Source: Clostridiales bacterium (lineage in GTDB: Bacteria; Bacillota; Clostridia; HGM11327). From it: DNA of 34,470 nt. Numbering within the stretch: position 1 is the stretch's first letter; each line of letters begins with the position of its first letter. The notes beneath the pieces were generated by a model. The model was not told the DNA's origin. It made no database searches and saw only the letters and a program-made list of their open reading frames with translations. Made by a program: the position numbers and the translations under genes. The stretch spans positions 1 to 34,470 of the forward strand of contig SVGF01000007.1 of assembly GCA_015056475.1 (NCBI GenBank), written 5' to 3'. Below are positions 24,601 to 33,200 of this stretch, piece after piece.

Positions 24601-24616
24601 TTAATTCGGAAATCTA

Positions 24617-25675
24617 TTAATCGTGGCTGAACTTATAGATAGTTGTGAAGTGATAAGTTTCACCGGGGTATACTATGCAGGACGGCAACCAATCGTTATT
24701 GGGAGTGTTGGGTGTGTACTGCGTTTCGAGGCAGATGGAGTTTCTGTAACCGAGCTTGGAGCCGTTCTTGCCGGGCACGCCCTTGAGGTAGTTACCGCAG
24801 TAGAACTGCATTGCAGTCTGGTCGGAGTAAGTATCAAGAATTCTGCCGCTTTCGGGAGCATAGAGTGTTGCAAAGTGCTTCATGATGCCCTTTCTGCCGT
24901 AGTAGAAGCTGTTATCTACGCCGAGGTTGATCCTTATCTGCTCATCCTCTGTATCGTTTACAGCATCCGCAACAGCCTTGGGTGATGTGAAGTCATAAGC
25001 TGTACCCTTTACGGATGCGATCTCGCCTGTGGGGCAGAAATTCTCGTTGAAGGGAGTGAACTTATCTGTGTAAAGCTGTGCTCTGTGGTTGAGGATGTCA
25101 CCCGAATCATAACCGTTCAAATTAAAATATGAGTGGTTTGTGAGGTTTATAGGTGTGGGCTTGTCCGTTGTAGCAAAGTATTCGATCTTGATGGAGTTAT
25201 CCTCTGTGAGAGTATAGATAACGTTTACGTTTACTGTGCCGGGGTAATTTTCCATACCGTCCTCGTCAACGAGTGTCAATGAGATAGAGGGTTCGTTGTA
25301 ATCGGATGTGTAAAGAACATTCCACAATCTCTTGTCGTAGCCCTTATGACCGCCGTGGAGGTGGTTGGATACGTTTTCCTCGTTTACGTTGAGCTGATAT
25401 TCAACACCATCGATAGAAAATTTACCCTGATGAATTCTGTTGCAGTATCTGCCGATCAATGCACCCTGATACGTGTCGTCATTGATGTAGCCGTAAACGT
25501 CATCAAAGCCGAGGATAACGTCAGCAAATTTGCCGTTTCTGTCCTCTGTAAGGATGTTTACCATAGCGCCGCCGTACGTCATGATGCTTACGGACATGCC
25601 GTTTTTGTTTGTGAGTGTGTAAAGATCAACGTCCTGACCTTCAAAAGTACCAAAGTTTCTCTTTGTAATGCTCAT
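24617..25675 (-). CDS. galM: Aldose 1-epimerase (mutarotase)
   Basis: 352 aa; AAGGAG precedes ATG 25675. Catalytic residues of the family are present: His107 (SNHLHGG), His181 (NLTNHSYFNL) and Glu317 (CLETQYTPN), plus Asp253 (VDNSFYY). It interconverts alpha and beta anomers of galactose, glucose or related sugars in the cytoplasm. Full length. It starts 18 bases after the CBM9-like gene and ends at a strong terminator. The surrounding glycoside hydrolases suggest use on hexoses released from plant or host glycans. Confidence 0.95.
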   Translation of the reverse strand: MSITKRNFGTFEGQDVDLYTLTNKNGMSVSIMTYGGAMVNILTEDRNGKFADVILGFDDVYGYINDDTYQGALIGRYCNRIHQGKFSIDGVEYQLNVNEENVSNHLHGGHKGYDKRLWNVLYTSDYNEPSISLTLVDEDGMENYPGTVNVNVIYTLTEDNSIKIEYFATTDKPTPINLTNHSYFNLNGYDSGDILNHRAQLYTDKFTPFNENFCPTGEIASVKGTAYDFTSPKAVADAVNDTEDEQIRINLGVDNSFYYGRKGIMKHFATLYAPESGRILDTYSDQTAMQFYCGNYLKGVPGKNGSKLGYRNSICLETQYTPNTPNNDWLPSCIVYPGETYHFTTIYKFSHD

Positions 25676-25693
25676 TTATTATTTCTCCTTATA

Positions 25694-26314
25694 TTATTCA
25701 AAAATCAACTTGCCGAAACATTCAGGTCTGTGGAAATCGGGGTGATCCATAATGATCTCGTCCCATGAAATGAAGTGGGAAATTGCTCTTTCGCCACACT
25801 TGTAGAAATTGCCGCCGCATTCGCCGCTTGTAAATTCGTGACCTGTGATAGCAGGGAACAATTCCTTATTGATGATGACTGTCAAGCTCCACTCGCCTCT
25901 CTGTGTTGCGGGGATATCATTGCCGTAAGCCATGATAGTAATATACTTTTTAATTATTGCGGGATCAACCGTGATCCTGTTTTCTCTTGACTCGCCCCAA
26001 CCGAGGAAAATAACGCCGTTAGCGTTGAACTCAAAATTAAAATAAGCAGATTTTACCATGCCGGGGAGGTTAAAGAATGCCTCCATACAGCTATCGTTGC
26101 ATACAAACTGGTTAACGTCCGTGCACTGGTTGATGTTGTAGTCGTTATGTGCTGTCAATCTGAGGAAAACATTGTTGTCATCATGCACCATCTGGAATTC
26201 AGCCTCGGGGTCATAGCCCTGAAACTCCTTCCAATTGTAAACGTTTACCTTGCCTACCTCAATGTCACACCATCTGAACGTGTGATTTACCTTTTTTACG
26301 ATATAAGATTTCAT
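25694..26314 (-). CDS. CBM9-like carbohydrate-binding domain protein
   Basis: 206 aa from ATG 26314 (AAAGGA 8 bases upstream); the ORF track start is too early. The whole protein is one beta-sandwich-like domain: FRWCDIEVGKVNVYNWKEFQGYDPEAEFQMVHDDNNVFLRL, CMEAFFNL, YFNFEFNANGVIFLGWGE, and WSLTVIINKELFP, the pattern of CBM family 9-like proteins. There is no signal peptide, anchor or attached enzyme, so it should be cytoplasmic; that is unusual for a binding module and leaves its role open (sensor, carrier or enzyme). It precedes galM in a two-gene operon. Confidence 0.75.
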   Translation of the reverse strand: MKSYIVKKVNHTFRWCDIEVGKVNVYNWKEFQGYDPEAEFQMVHDDNNVFLRLTAHNDYNINQCTDVNQFVCNDSCMEAFFNLPGMVKSAYFNFEFNANGVIFLGWGESRENRITVDPAIIKKYITIMAYGNDIPATQRGEWSLTVIINKELFPAITGHEFTSGECGGNFYKCGERAISHFISWDEIIMDHPDFHRPECFGKLIFE

Positions 26315-26344
26315 ATTGATCATCCTTTCGATAAAACTGATCGG

Positions 26345-26369
26345 TAATAATACCTTTACCGTATTATTA
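26345..26369. promoter_or_regulatory. Inverted repeat overlapping the CBM9-galM promoter, possible operator
   Basis: taataatac-ctttacc-gtattatta: perfect 9-base arms. The right arm overlaps the -10 element (26366-26371) of the minus-strand promoter, so a bound protein would block transcription. Confidence 0.4.
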
Positions 26370-26394
26370 TACATTATCTCTTCTATTTTTTCAA
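26366..26394 (-). promoter_or_regulatory. Promoter of the CBM9-galM operon
   Basis: Minus strand TTGAAA (26389-26394), 17 bases, TATAAT (26366-26371). Divergent from the nadE promoter. Confidence 0.82.
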
Positions 26395-26452
26395 GGGGAA
26401 ATAAAAAATTTTTGAATATATTTTGAATCAGTTTTTACTTTTACGTTTTTGC

Positions 26453-26481
26453 TTGACAAAGCTCCGTCAATATAGTAAAAT
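26453..26481 (+). promoter_or_regulatory. Promoter of nadE
   Basis: TTGACA (26453-26458), 17 bases, TAAAAT (26476-26481). Confidence 0.8.
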
Positions 26482-26513
26482 ATACGTACAACAATTCAAA
26501 AGGACATATTAAA

Positions 26514-27251
26514 ATGAGAAATTACAGTGAAGAATTCAAAAACAGAGTAGAATTTATAAAAAAACTTTTGGCTGACAGCCACGCAAACGGCATAATTTAT
26601 GGAAACAGCGGTGGCAAGGACTGCGCACTCGTTAGTATTTTGTGCAAGGCTGCTTGCGAAAACACGGTAGGCGTGATTATGCCCTGCTCGTCAAAGCGCA
26701 ATTTTGGCATGGACAAGGACGACGGTATGGAGGTTGCAAACAAATTCAACATCGAAACGAGAGTGGTTGACCTCACAGCGCAAAAGGAGCTTGTGATGAG
26801 CTCTCTGGACGGAATTACAAATCTCAACAATGCCGCGATCACCAATATTGCTCCGCGCCTCAGAATGATAACGCTTTATGCAATTGCCGCAAGTGAAAAT
26901 CTACTTGTTGCGGGCACGGGCAACAGAGATGAGATGTATATGGGCTACTTTACAAAGTGGGGCGACGGCGGGCACGATTTTAACCCCATTTCCGACTTGA
27001 ACGTGAGAGAGATATACGAGTTTTTGAGATTCCTTGATTGCCCCGAATGCATTATAAACAAGGCTCCGTCGGCAGGACTTTTTGAAGGTCAAACGGACGA
27101 AGACGATATGGGCGTGACTTACGCGGCTATTGACGAATATATGGATTCTGGCACGGGCACACCCCACGATATTGAGATCATCAAGAGATACCATCAGCGC
27201 AGTGAACACAAGCGAAAGGGTATTGCAAGGTATAAAGAGATCATAGAATAA
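26514..27251 (+). CDS. nadE: Ammonia-dependent NAD+ synthetase
   Basis: 245 aa; AAAAGGA lies upstream of ATG 26514. The N-type ATP pyrophosphatase loop reads NSGGKDCAL (32-39). Other NadE motifs: AGTGNRDEMYMGYFTKWGDGGHDFNPI and KAPSAGLFEGQTDEDDMGVTY. It adenylates deamido-NAD and amidates it with ammonia; there is no glutaminase domain. The last loop residue is Cys37 where most members have Ser, a conservative change. It is a single-gene unit between convergent and divergent sugar genes and ends at a strong terminator. Confidence 0.93.
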   Translation: MRNYSEEFKNRVEFIKKLLADSHANGIIYGNSGGKDCALVSILCKAACENTVGVIMPCSSKRNFGMDKDDGMEVANKFNIETRVVDLTAQKELVMSSLDGITNLNNAAITNIAPRLRMITLYAIAASENLLVAGTGNRDEMYMGYFTKWGDGGHDFNPISDLNVREIYEFLRFLDCPECIINKAPSAGLFEGQTDEDDMGVTYAAIDEYMDSGTGTPHDIEIIKRYHQRSEHKRKGIARYKEIIE

Positions 27252-27252
27252 A

Positions 27253-27296
27253 ATAATCCCCCGTTTTCTTAACGAAATCGGGGGAATTGTTTTTAT
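27253..27296. terminator. Bidirectional terminator between nadE and the GH95-like gene
   Basis: aatcccccg pairs with cgggggaatt around a partly paired loop; GTTTTTAT follows on the plus strand and ATTATTTT on the minus strand. Confidence 0.82.
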
Positions 27297-29449
27297 AACG
27301 TAATTGTTTTTGTTTCACCCTTTTTGAGTGTTACGTCGGCAACCTTGTCAAGTGCCCACTCAAGTGTGGTAGAAACGTCACGCAATGCTTCAAGAGTGAT
27401 AGTTCTTGCGCCGTTGTTACAGCTTACAGTTACAAGCAAGCCCTTTGCCGAGCGAAGCTTGAAGGAGTAATTCTTCCAATCCTCGGGGATAGCAGGACAA
27501 ATAACAATGCTGTCATCAAGGTCCTGCAAGAGCATTTCCTGCAAAGCGTCAGCCGCACACATATTACCCTCGAGTGTGAACGGTCTGTACTTCCAGAAGC
27601 ATTCGATTTTATCCTTATAGTCGCCGTTACAATGGAAGCCGTTGGGCAAGCAGAAATATTCCCAGAACATATTGAGGTATTCGTGTGCCTTTTGACCGTT
27701 ACGTGCAACAGCACAAATTTCTGACATCAACGGGAATGAATAGCCTACGTACATGTAATAACCGAGCTCCTCGTTGCTTGCTATAGATGCTTCAATGATG
27801 CGCTTATTCTCGTCAGTATCATATCTCAAAAGCTTTAACGGATGGATAGCCATCAAATGAGAGAAATGTCTGTGAGATTCAAGCAATCTTTCGTCCCTTG
27901 CAAGTAACAAAGCACCGTCTGTATCAGTCGGAAGCGGATCAAAAGCATTTAACGTTTCCTCCCATACCTTTGCATCGCTGTCATAGCCAAAAAGCTTAGC
28001 AGAATACAAAAGGTCTGTGAACAATCTGGTCATAAGAGAAAGATCGTACGTACTGTTTGGTGTGAGGAATGCCTCGATCTCATCATCGTGGATCTCCGGA
28101 GAAGATGAAATAGGAAGCATAAGCTTACCTTCTTCATTCTTGTAAAGTATTTGTAAGAGGAATCTTGCATACTTCTTCATGAAGGGATATGCCTTATCCT
28201 TAAGGAATTCTTCGTTTGCTGTGTAATCGTAGTAGTCCATAAGACCTCTGCAAAGCCATGCACAGTTTACGGGAGAAAGCGAATACATTACCCAGCCACC
28301 GAGAGAATTACCCTCGATATCCATACAACCGGGTACGCAGAGTCCGTCATCAACATCATAGAAAGCCTTGGCAAATTTCTTAGCACTATCCTCAAGAGAA
28401 ATAACGTAATCCACAAAGGATTCGCCCTCCTCTATGTGGTTTGCCTTGAGATAGCTGTAATAGCTGAGCTCTGTATTGAGGTCGTGATGATAGTCACCTT
28501 TCCACGGCGGAATCGCGCCGTCATCTGCCGTCCAAACACCCTGCAAGGGCATGGGGAAATAACCCTTTCTAGAGCATGAGCCAAGGAAATAGTTTGAAAG
28601 ATACCAATTTCTCTCAAAGAATTCGTCTTCGTCAAGCTTAATAAAGCTCTTGGACCAATATTCCTTCCACCAAGAAAGATGATCTTCTTTTACAGCATCA
28701 TAGCCCTTTTCGAGTGCCTTTTCAAGTTTAACCCACGCGATGCTTGATATCTCATCAGCGGAAAGACCTCTTTCAACAGTATATACTACGTACTTTGCAC
28801 CGTCAACATCCTTTTCAAGCAAGAATAAGCCGTACGTATTGACGTCGCTTATCTTCTGCGTGAAACACTTATACGTAATACCGTTCTTTTCTTCGCAGAC
28901 TCTCTTTGCACGCTCATAATGAAGTGTTTTGAGGGAATTGTGGACCTGCTCCTCGGGCTTTATCTCACCGATGATACCGAATGCGGGATTTTCGATAGTT
29001 ACAACGCTGTTTGTATTGTTTATCTTAATGAAACCCACCTTTGTATCAGCAGCATCAAGGAATGATTCAAGCACAACACCGTCGGCAGTAATCGTCGCTT
29101 GTGCCCTTTCAATATCAAGCTCAGAAACAACGTTAGCATCAACTCCCATATTGATAATGATCTTACCTGCAGGAAGCTTTGTGGGAGCCGGCTTTGAATA
29201 GGGAGAGCTGAATATCTTTCTGATTCTGTCCACGTCGCCCTTTCTTGCGAGCTCAACGAGCGTTTTGTAGGAATAATCCTCAGTCATTTGAGGCGGATCT
29301 GTACAGTCCCAGATATCACATCTGTCAATACTGAGGCGCAAGCCGTTGGAATTGCCCCATATAAGGCAACCCAACGCACCGTTACCAAGCGGAATAGCCT
29401 CATCCCAAACCGTGATGGTGCTATCGAATTTCATTTTATTAAATCTCAT
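27293..29449 (-). CDS. Divergent GH95-like glycoside hydrolase
   Basis: 718 aa; the start ATG is one base after the oxidoreductase stop, with AGG inside that gene's end. The N-terminal WDEAIPLGNGALGCLIWG is the GH95 opening. The (alpha/alpha)6 barrel includes GVWTADDGAIPPWKGDYHHDLNTELSYY, the acid-bearing LPISSSPE (Glu452), ESHRHFSHLMAIHP and FTLEGNMCAADALQEMLLQ. In characterised GH95 alpha-L-fucosidases the corresponding segments read N-x-N and D-G-N-F-G; here they are Asp323-Leu-Asn325 and Glu627-Gly-Asn, so two catalytic-centre positions differ. No signal peptide, hence cytoplasmic. Activity on fucosides or galactosides is uncertain. Co-transcribed with the Gfo/Idh/MocA enzyme. Confidence 0.8.
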   Translation of the reverse strand: MRFNKMKFDSTITVWDEAIPLGNGALGCLIWGNSNGLRLSIDRCDIWDCTDPPQMTEDYSYKTLVELARKGDVDRIRKIFSSPYSKPAPTKLPAGKIIINMGVDANVVSELDIERAQATITADGVVLESFLDAADTKVGFIKINNTNSVVTIENPAFGIIGEIKPEEQVHNSLKTLHYERAKRVCEEKNGITYKCFTQKISDVNTYGLFLLEKDVDGAKYVVYTVERGLSADEISSIAWVKLEKALEKGYDAVKEDHLSWWKEYWSKSFIKLDEDEFFERNWYLSNYFLGSCSRKGYFPMPLQGVWTADDGAIPPWKGDYHHDLNTELSYYSYLKANHIEEGESFVDYVISLEDSAKKFAKAFYDVDDGLCVPGCMDIEGNSLGGWVMYSLSPVNCAWLCRGLMDYYDYTANEEFLKDKAYPFMKKYARFLLQILYKNEEGKLMLPISSSPEIHDDEIEAFLTPNSTYDLSLMTRLFTDLLYSAKLFGYDSDAKVWEETLNAFDPLPTDTDGALLLARDERLLESHRHFSHLMAIHPLKLLRYDTDENKRIIEASIASNEELGYYMYVGYSFPLMSEICAVARNGQKAHEYLNMFWEYFCLPNGFHCNGDYKDKIECFWKYRPFTLEGNMCAADALQEMLLQDLDDSIVICPAIPEDWKNYSFKLRSAKGLLVTVSCNNGARTITLEALRDVSTTLEWALDKVADVTLKKGETKTITL

Positions 29450-29450
29450 A

Positions 29451-30746
29451 TTACTTAACCTGTTTTTTCAATTCTTCTGTAAAATCTGCGATGTCGATGA
29501 GCTTACCGCCGTTTTCGCGGGACTCCTCTGCCGCAATACACATGATATGGCTTTCGATGGAAACGTCGATGGAAGTTACGGACTCCTTATTTGCGCCCTC
29601 ATCCAACAACAAGTCTACGATATCCTCTACGATGCCCATATCGCCACCGCCGTGACCGAATTCATCATTTACATCCTGAACGGGAACAAATTCAGCGGGC
29701 TGACGGAATACGTTAACCTCGATCTTATCGCCGCCGATGGGAGTTTTGATCTCGCCCTTTGTACCCATAATATGAATGTTTCTGCCGCCGCTTGTATCTG
29801 TGAACGCGCACATATTGAAATTGATCATGAGATCGTCATCAAAAAGCATATTTACAACCTGGTGGTCAACAACGTTATTGTCACAGAAGTATACGCAACG
29901 TCCGTACTGACCTTCCTCAAGGTTCTTCTTGAGGCTTTCCATTGTAGGCTCCTGAGATACTACGTCCATGGGCCATGTGAATATACCCTTTTCGCCCCAA
30001 TCAAGATAGCAGGGCTTTATGCTGTAAGGACATGTGTAGTAATGGGGGCAACCCTCGTTACATCTCTTTGTTGCACCCTCGGGAGCACATTCGGGCTTGA
30101 AGTGAGAAAGCGTACCGAATGAAGTGATGCTCTTGCAATGCTTACCTGTGAGCCAAAGGAACATATCCATATCGTGACAGCACTTCTGCAAAAGCATGGG
30201 GCTTGTGGTGTTCTTATCTCTCCAGTTACCTCTTACAAAGCTGTGAGCCTGATGCCAGAAGCAAACACCCTCGTTTGCCTGAATACACATGATGTCACCG
30301 ATTTTGCCGGAATCAAGAATGCTCTTGAGTGTGCGGAGGAATGCTGTGTAACGCATAACGTGGCAAACTACAACCTTTCTGTTGTACTCATTTGCAACTC
30401 TTGCGATCTCCATACATTCAACGGGATCGTTTGAAGCAGGCTTTTCAAGCAAAAGATGATAGCCCTTCTTAAGTGCGGGGATCGAATGGGGATAATGGAG
30501 CTGGTCAAGTGTGCAAACGAACAAAACGTCAGCGAGCTTGTCCTGCTGGAGCAATTCTTCAGCAGAATTGAACTGCATTTCGGGCTTAATGTTATACTTC
30601 TTTGAGAATCTCTGAAGCTTGTCGGGATCAATATCTGCACAAGCTACAATTTCTACCTTATCGGAAAGCAATGCGCAACTGCTTGCGTAAGAGTTACCTC
30701 TTGAGCCAAGACCGACAATGGCAACGGTTATTTTCTTTTCAGACAT
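29451..30746 (-). CDS. Gfo/Idh/MocA family oxidoreductase
   Basis: 431 aa; TAGGAGGC precedes ATG 30746. Rossmann NAD(P) motif VGLGSRG (11-17), CADID, and the EKPAS signature (101-105) with the catalytic Lys102; His191 in KCCHDMDMFLWL is the usual second catalytic histidine. A cysteine-rich insert (Cys220, 229, 233, 239 and 246, around RCNEGCPHYYTCPY) could bind a metal. It likely oxidises or reduces a sugar or sugar derivative. It is first in an operon with the GH95-like enzyme, which suggests oxidation-assisted glycoside breakdown or processing of the released sugar. Confidence 0.9.
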   Translation of the reverse strand: MSEKKITVAIVGLGSRGNSYASSCALLSDKVEIVACADIDPDKLQRFSKKYNIKPEMQFNSAEELLQQDKLADVLFVCTLDQLHYPHSIPALKKGYHLLLEKPASNDPVECMEIARVANEYNRKVVVCHVMRYTAFLRTLKSILDSGKIGDIMCIQANEGVCFWHQAHSFVRGNWRDKNTTSPMLLQKCCHDMDMFLWLTGKHCKSITSFGTLSHFKPECAPEGATKRCNEGCPHYYTCPYSIKPCYLDWGEKGIFTWPMDVVSQEPTMESLKKNLEEGQYGRCVYFCDNNVVDHQVVNMLFDDDLMINFNMCAFTDTSGGRNIHIMGTKGEIKTPIGGDKIEVNVFRQPAEFVPVQDVNDEFGHGGGDMGIVEDIVDLLLDEGANKESVTSIDVSIESHIMCIAAEESRENGGKLIDIADFTEELKKQVK

Positions 30747-30759
30747 AATATGCCTCCTA

Positions 30760-30785
30760 AATGAATATTCATTATATTTCGAAAT
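30760..30785. promoter_or_regulatory. Two small palindromes downstream of the oxidoreductase promoter
   Basis: aatgaatattcatt (30760-30773, perfect 14-bp palindrome) and atttcgaaat (30776-30785) lie between the -10 element and the ribosome site, a plausible operator position. Confidence 0.4.
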
Positions 30786-30787
30786 CT

Positions 30788-30816
30788 ATTATACAACAAA
30801 GTTTACGGTTTGTCAA
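30788..30816 (-). promoter_or_regulatory. Consensus promoter of the oxidoreductase-GH95 operon
   Basis: Minus strand TTGACA (30811-30816), 17 bases, TATAAT (30788-30793). Confidence 0.88.
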
Positions 30817-30856
30817 ATAATTTTAGCCGAATCCAAATAAAACTTTAACGTAACGT

Positions 30857-30895
30857 AAAAATTCCGTAAATCTTCAAACGATCTACGGAATTTAT
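30857..30895 (-). terminator. Terminator of the membrane-protein/glycoside-hydrolase operon
   Basis: Minus strand AAATTCCGTA...TACGGAATTT (perfect 10-bp stem) followed by TTTTACG, directly after the hydrolase stop codon. Confidence 0.8.
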
Positions 30896-30903
30896 TATTG
30901 TAA

Positions 30904-32580
30904 TTACTTTTTTCCGGACTTGATATGCTCGTTTATCGTGCGACGGATAGCATCGACCTCGGCCTTGCGTATATCTAAATTTTTATTTGAGATATACAAG
31001 CTCATATTACCGAATTTATATGAATTTTCGTAATACTCAACAGAATCGGGGTGATCGGTATCTATCTCCGCTCCGAAATTTGCACTTCGTGCGATTTTTG
31101 CACGAGTTTCCATTACAGGGAGCGCAATATCATTTGGCAAGAAGAAATCATTGAGTCTTGTCATATCGTGGAATTTAGCAAAATGCGGATTTGCAACCTG
31201 ATAATCGAGCAAGCAATCGGGCTTTACCCTCTTTGCGGCATCGTGGAAAAGCTTATACAACTCATAGAGATAACGCACGCCGTAAAGACGCTTGGTGCAT
31301 TTGCATTCACCCGGTTTTGGAACAACACCAGTAAAGTCAAGCTTAATGCCGTCGGCATCAAGAGAATCATTCTCATTACCGAACATATATCTAAAGCTTT
31401 CGTAAACACGGGCTATATACTTGGGATTCAACGGATCGAGCAGTCTATGTCCAGCATCGATATAGACCTCGTCATCGGGAAGCCCCTTAGGATCAATGCA
31501 CACCCAGAGAAGGACCCTTCTGCCCTTTTTGTGCTGACGGGCAATAAAACCTTTTAAGTCAGGCCATTTCTCCTCGTCAACTCGCCAGATGCCGTGTTCC
31601 TTGCCCCAGAAATCGTCGATAGTGAGCATATCCCAATCGATTCCAAGCTCATCATATTTTGCAATATGGCTTTCGTAAAGCGCTTGAGTACAATTTGCTG
31701 TTCCGCCCTGCGCAAACCATCCGCAGACCATTACGCCCTTCCACCAATCAGCCTTTTGACGAACGAGATCTTCTACCCTGCCGAGCTCAACAAGACCTTT
31801 TGTGTATTTTTCCAATGCATCAAACTCGGAATCTGCATCAAAACGGAAAACAAGCTCGGGCAAGTGTACGCTGTCCTCGTATTCCGGTTCGCTCGTGTAG
31901 TCAAGCGAGAATGCGCACTCGCCACCAAAGCAAGGTGTATTTGAAAAGCCCGAAAAATCAAGCTCATCAACGGTCGGAGCAACTGAAACACTCATCCACT
32001 TTCCGTTTTTCAGCTTAAGCGGGAAGCAGAACGGTGCGGGTGAAAACCAGCGCTCACTGTTTGAGCCGACGGTAACGTTAGCACTAAGGACAGAATATTG
32101 CGTACCGTGAGCCGACGGATTGGGATTGAAAAGAGTATCTGCATTGAATACTGAGCCTCTGTTTGCAACGTAAGAGCAGTAGGTTGCTTTTTTGAGGAGG
32201 AACTTACCTTTGTACTCATACCCAACGTCAAGACGGACGTGATCATAAGCAAGCTTTAATACGTAATGATATTTACCGCCCGCAAATGAATTTGCGCTGT
32301 ATGTAAGCTCAACTGCGTCGTTTTGCGAGAAAGTATAGGTTGCAATACCTCTCTTGAACTTATCCTCCTCAAGAAAATCAGATTTGAATGTTTCAGGGTC
32401 GGGCATGTGGGCATTATCCTCACATTCAAGGTACGCGCCAACGTTGAGTTCAATCCAATCGGCGTCATTATTCCAGCCGTGGATATATATGGTTGACGGC
32501 TTTTGTTGCGTCCAACGTGCCTGATAAACGTCGGTATTTACACAAGAGCTCCAGCCCTGTATTACTGTCATTTGAAACAT
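30904..32580 (-). CDS. Putative glycoside hydrolase, clan-D-like (alpha-galactosidase-type TIM barrel)
   Basis: 558 aa; AAGGAGA precedes ATG 32580. An N-terminal beta-rich domain (about 1-250) leads into a TIM barrel: WDMLTIDDFWG (Asp322, Asp323), WPDLKGFIARQHKKGRRVLLWV, then DADGIKLDF with Asp415 as the probable nucleophile, and later LLDYQVANPHFAKFHDMTRLND. This is the GH27/31/36 strand order. No signal peptide, so intracellular. The family within the clan is not certain. It is the last gene of an operon with two paralogous membrane proteins, 27 bases after the second. Confidence 0.78.
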   Translation of the reverse strand: MFQMTVIQGWSSCVNTDVYQARWTQQKPSTIYIHGWNNDADWIELNVGAYLECEDNAHMPDPETFKSDFLEEDKFKRGIATYTFSQNDAVELTYSANSFAGGKYHYVLKLAYDHVRLDVGYEYKGKFLLKKATYCSYVANRGSVFNADTLFNPNPSAHGTQYSVLSANVTVGSNSERWFSPAPFCFPLKLKNGKWMSVSVAPTVDELDFSGFSNTPCFGGECAFSLDYTSEPEYEDSVHLPELVFRFDADSEFDALEKYTKGLVELGRVEDLVRQKADWWKGVMVCGWFAQGGTANCTQALYESHIAKYDELGIDWDMLTIDDFWGKEHGIWRVDEEKWPDLKGFIARQHKKGRRVLLWVCIDPKGLPDDEVYIDAGHRLLDPLNPKYIARVYESFRYMFGNENDSLDADGIKLDFTGVVPKPGECKCTKRLYGVRYLYELYKLFHDAAKRVKPDCLLDYQVANPHFAKFHDMTRLNDFFLPNDIALPVMETRAKIARSANFGAEIDTDHPDSVEYYENSYKFGNMSLYISNKNLDIRKAEVDAIRRTINEHIKSGKK

Positions 32581-32607
32581 AAAAATTCTCCTTAAAATTT
32601 AAGCATA

Positions 32608-33171
32608 TTATCTGTGAATAAGATAATTCAAATAAGAAACACAAAAATTTGATGCAAAGAAACACGGTAAGAAATACAGTGCCACCGTAACTACATCCAA
32701 AATAAAACTGAAAAGCATGTTAAAACGCGGATTTTTGAGCGAAAATTTGCCTTTCAAGTGAGTGTAATAGAATAAAAGACATATCGATGATATTATACCA
32801 AGTATTGATATAGCCGAAAATATATTACTCTCGATAGGATAAGCTTTTGGGGAAGTGAATATAGCATGCACGATTGCACACAACGTTACATCCGCCACCA
32901 ACGATATAAGAGTTGTGGAAAAGTGCATTGTTTTTGAAAAGACTACACCAAGCAGACCGACGATTATACTTGCACCGCCGCCGTATTGCATTGCAAGGCC
33001 CAAGATTTCTATTACTCTTGAATTCCTGATGACTACCATTGAATCATGCGTTTTTTGCAAAAGTTCAGCGTAGTCCAAAACATACGCAGATATCACAAAA
33101 AGCACTATACCAACAAGAGCGAGTGACATGTAGAGGATTCTGTTTGTTGTAAAAAATTTGTTTTTGCTCAT
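32608..33171 (-). CDS. Paralogous multi-pass membrane protein (copy 2)
   Basis: 187 aa from ATG 33171 (AAAGGAGAAAAATT, the same context as copy 1); the ORF track start is too early. About five membrane helices. It shares with copy 1 the MSKNKF start, GGASIIVGLLGVVFSKTM, TTLISLV, KAYPIES, NPRFNMLFSFILDVVT, ALYFLPC and the LNYLIH end. No known family is recognised. Located between copy 1 and the glycoside hydrolase in one operon, it may act in sugar sensing or transport, but that is inference from position only. Confidence 0.75.
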   Translation of the reverse strand: MSKNKFFTTNRILYMSLALVGIVLFVISAYVLDYAELLQKTHDSMVVIRNSRVIEILGLAMQYGGGASIIVGLLGVVFSKTMHFSTTLISLVADVTLCAIVHAIFTSPKAYPIESNIFSAISILGIISSICLLFYYTHLKGKFSLKNPRFNMLFSFILDVVTVALYFLPCFFASNFCVSYLNYLIHR

Positions 33172-33200
33172 AATTTTTCTCCTTTGTTTTTTAGTTGATA

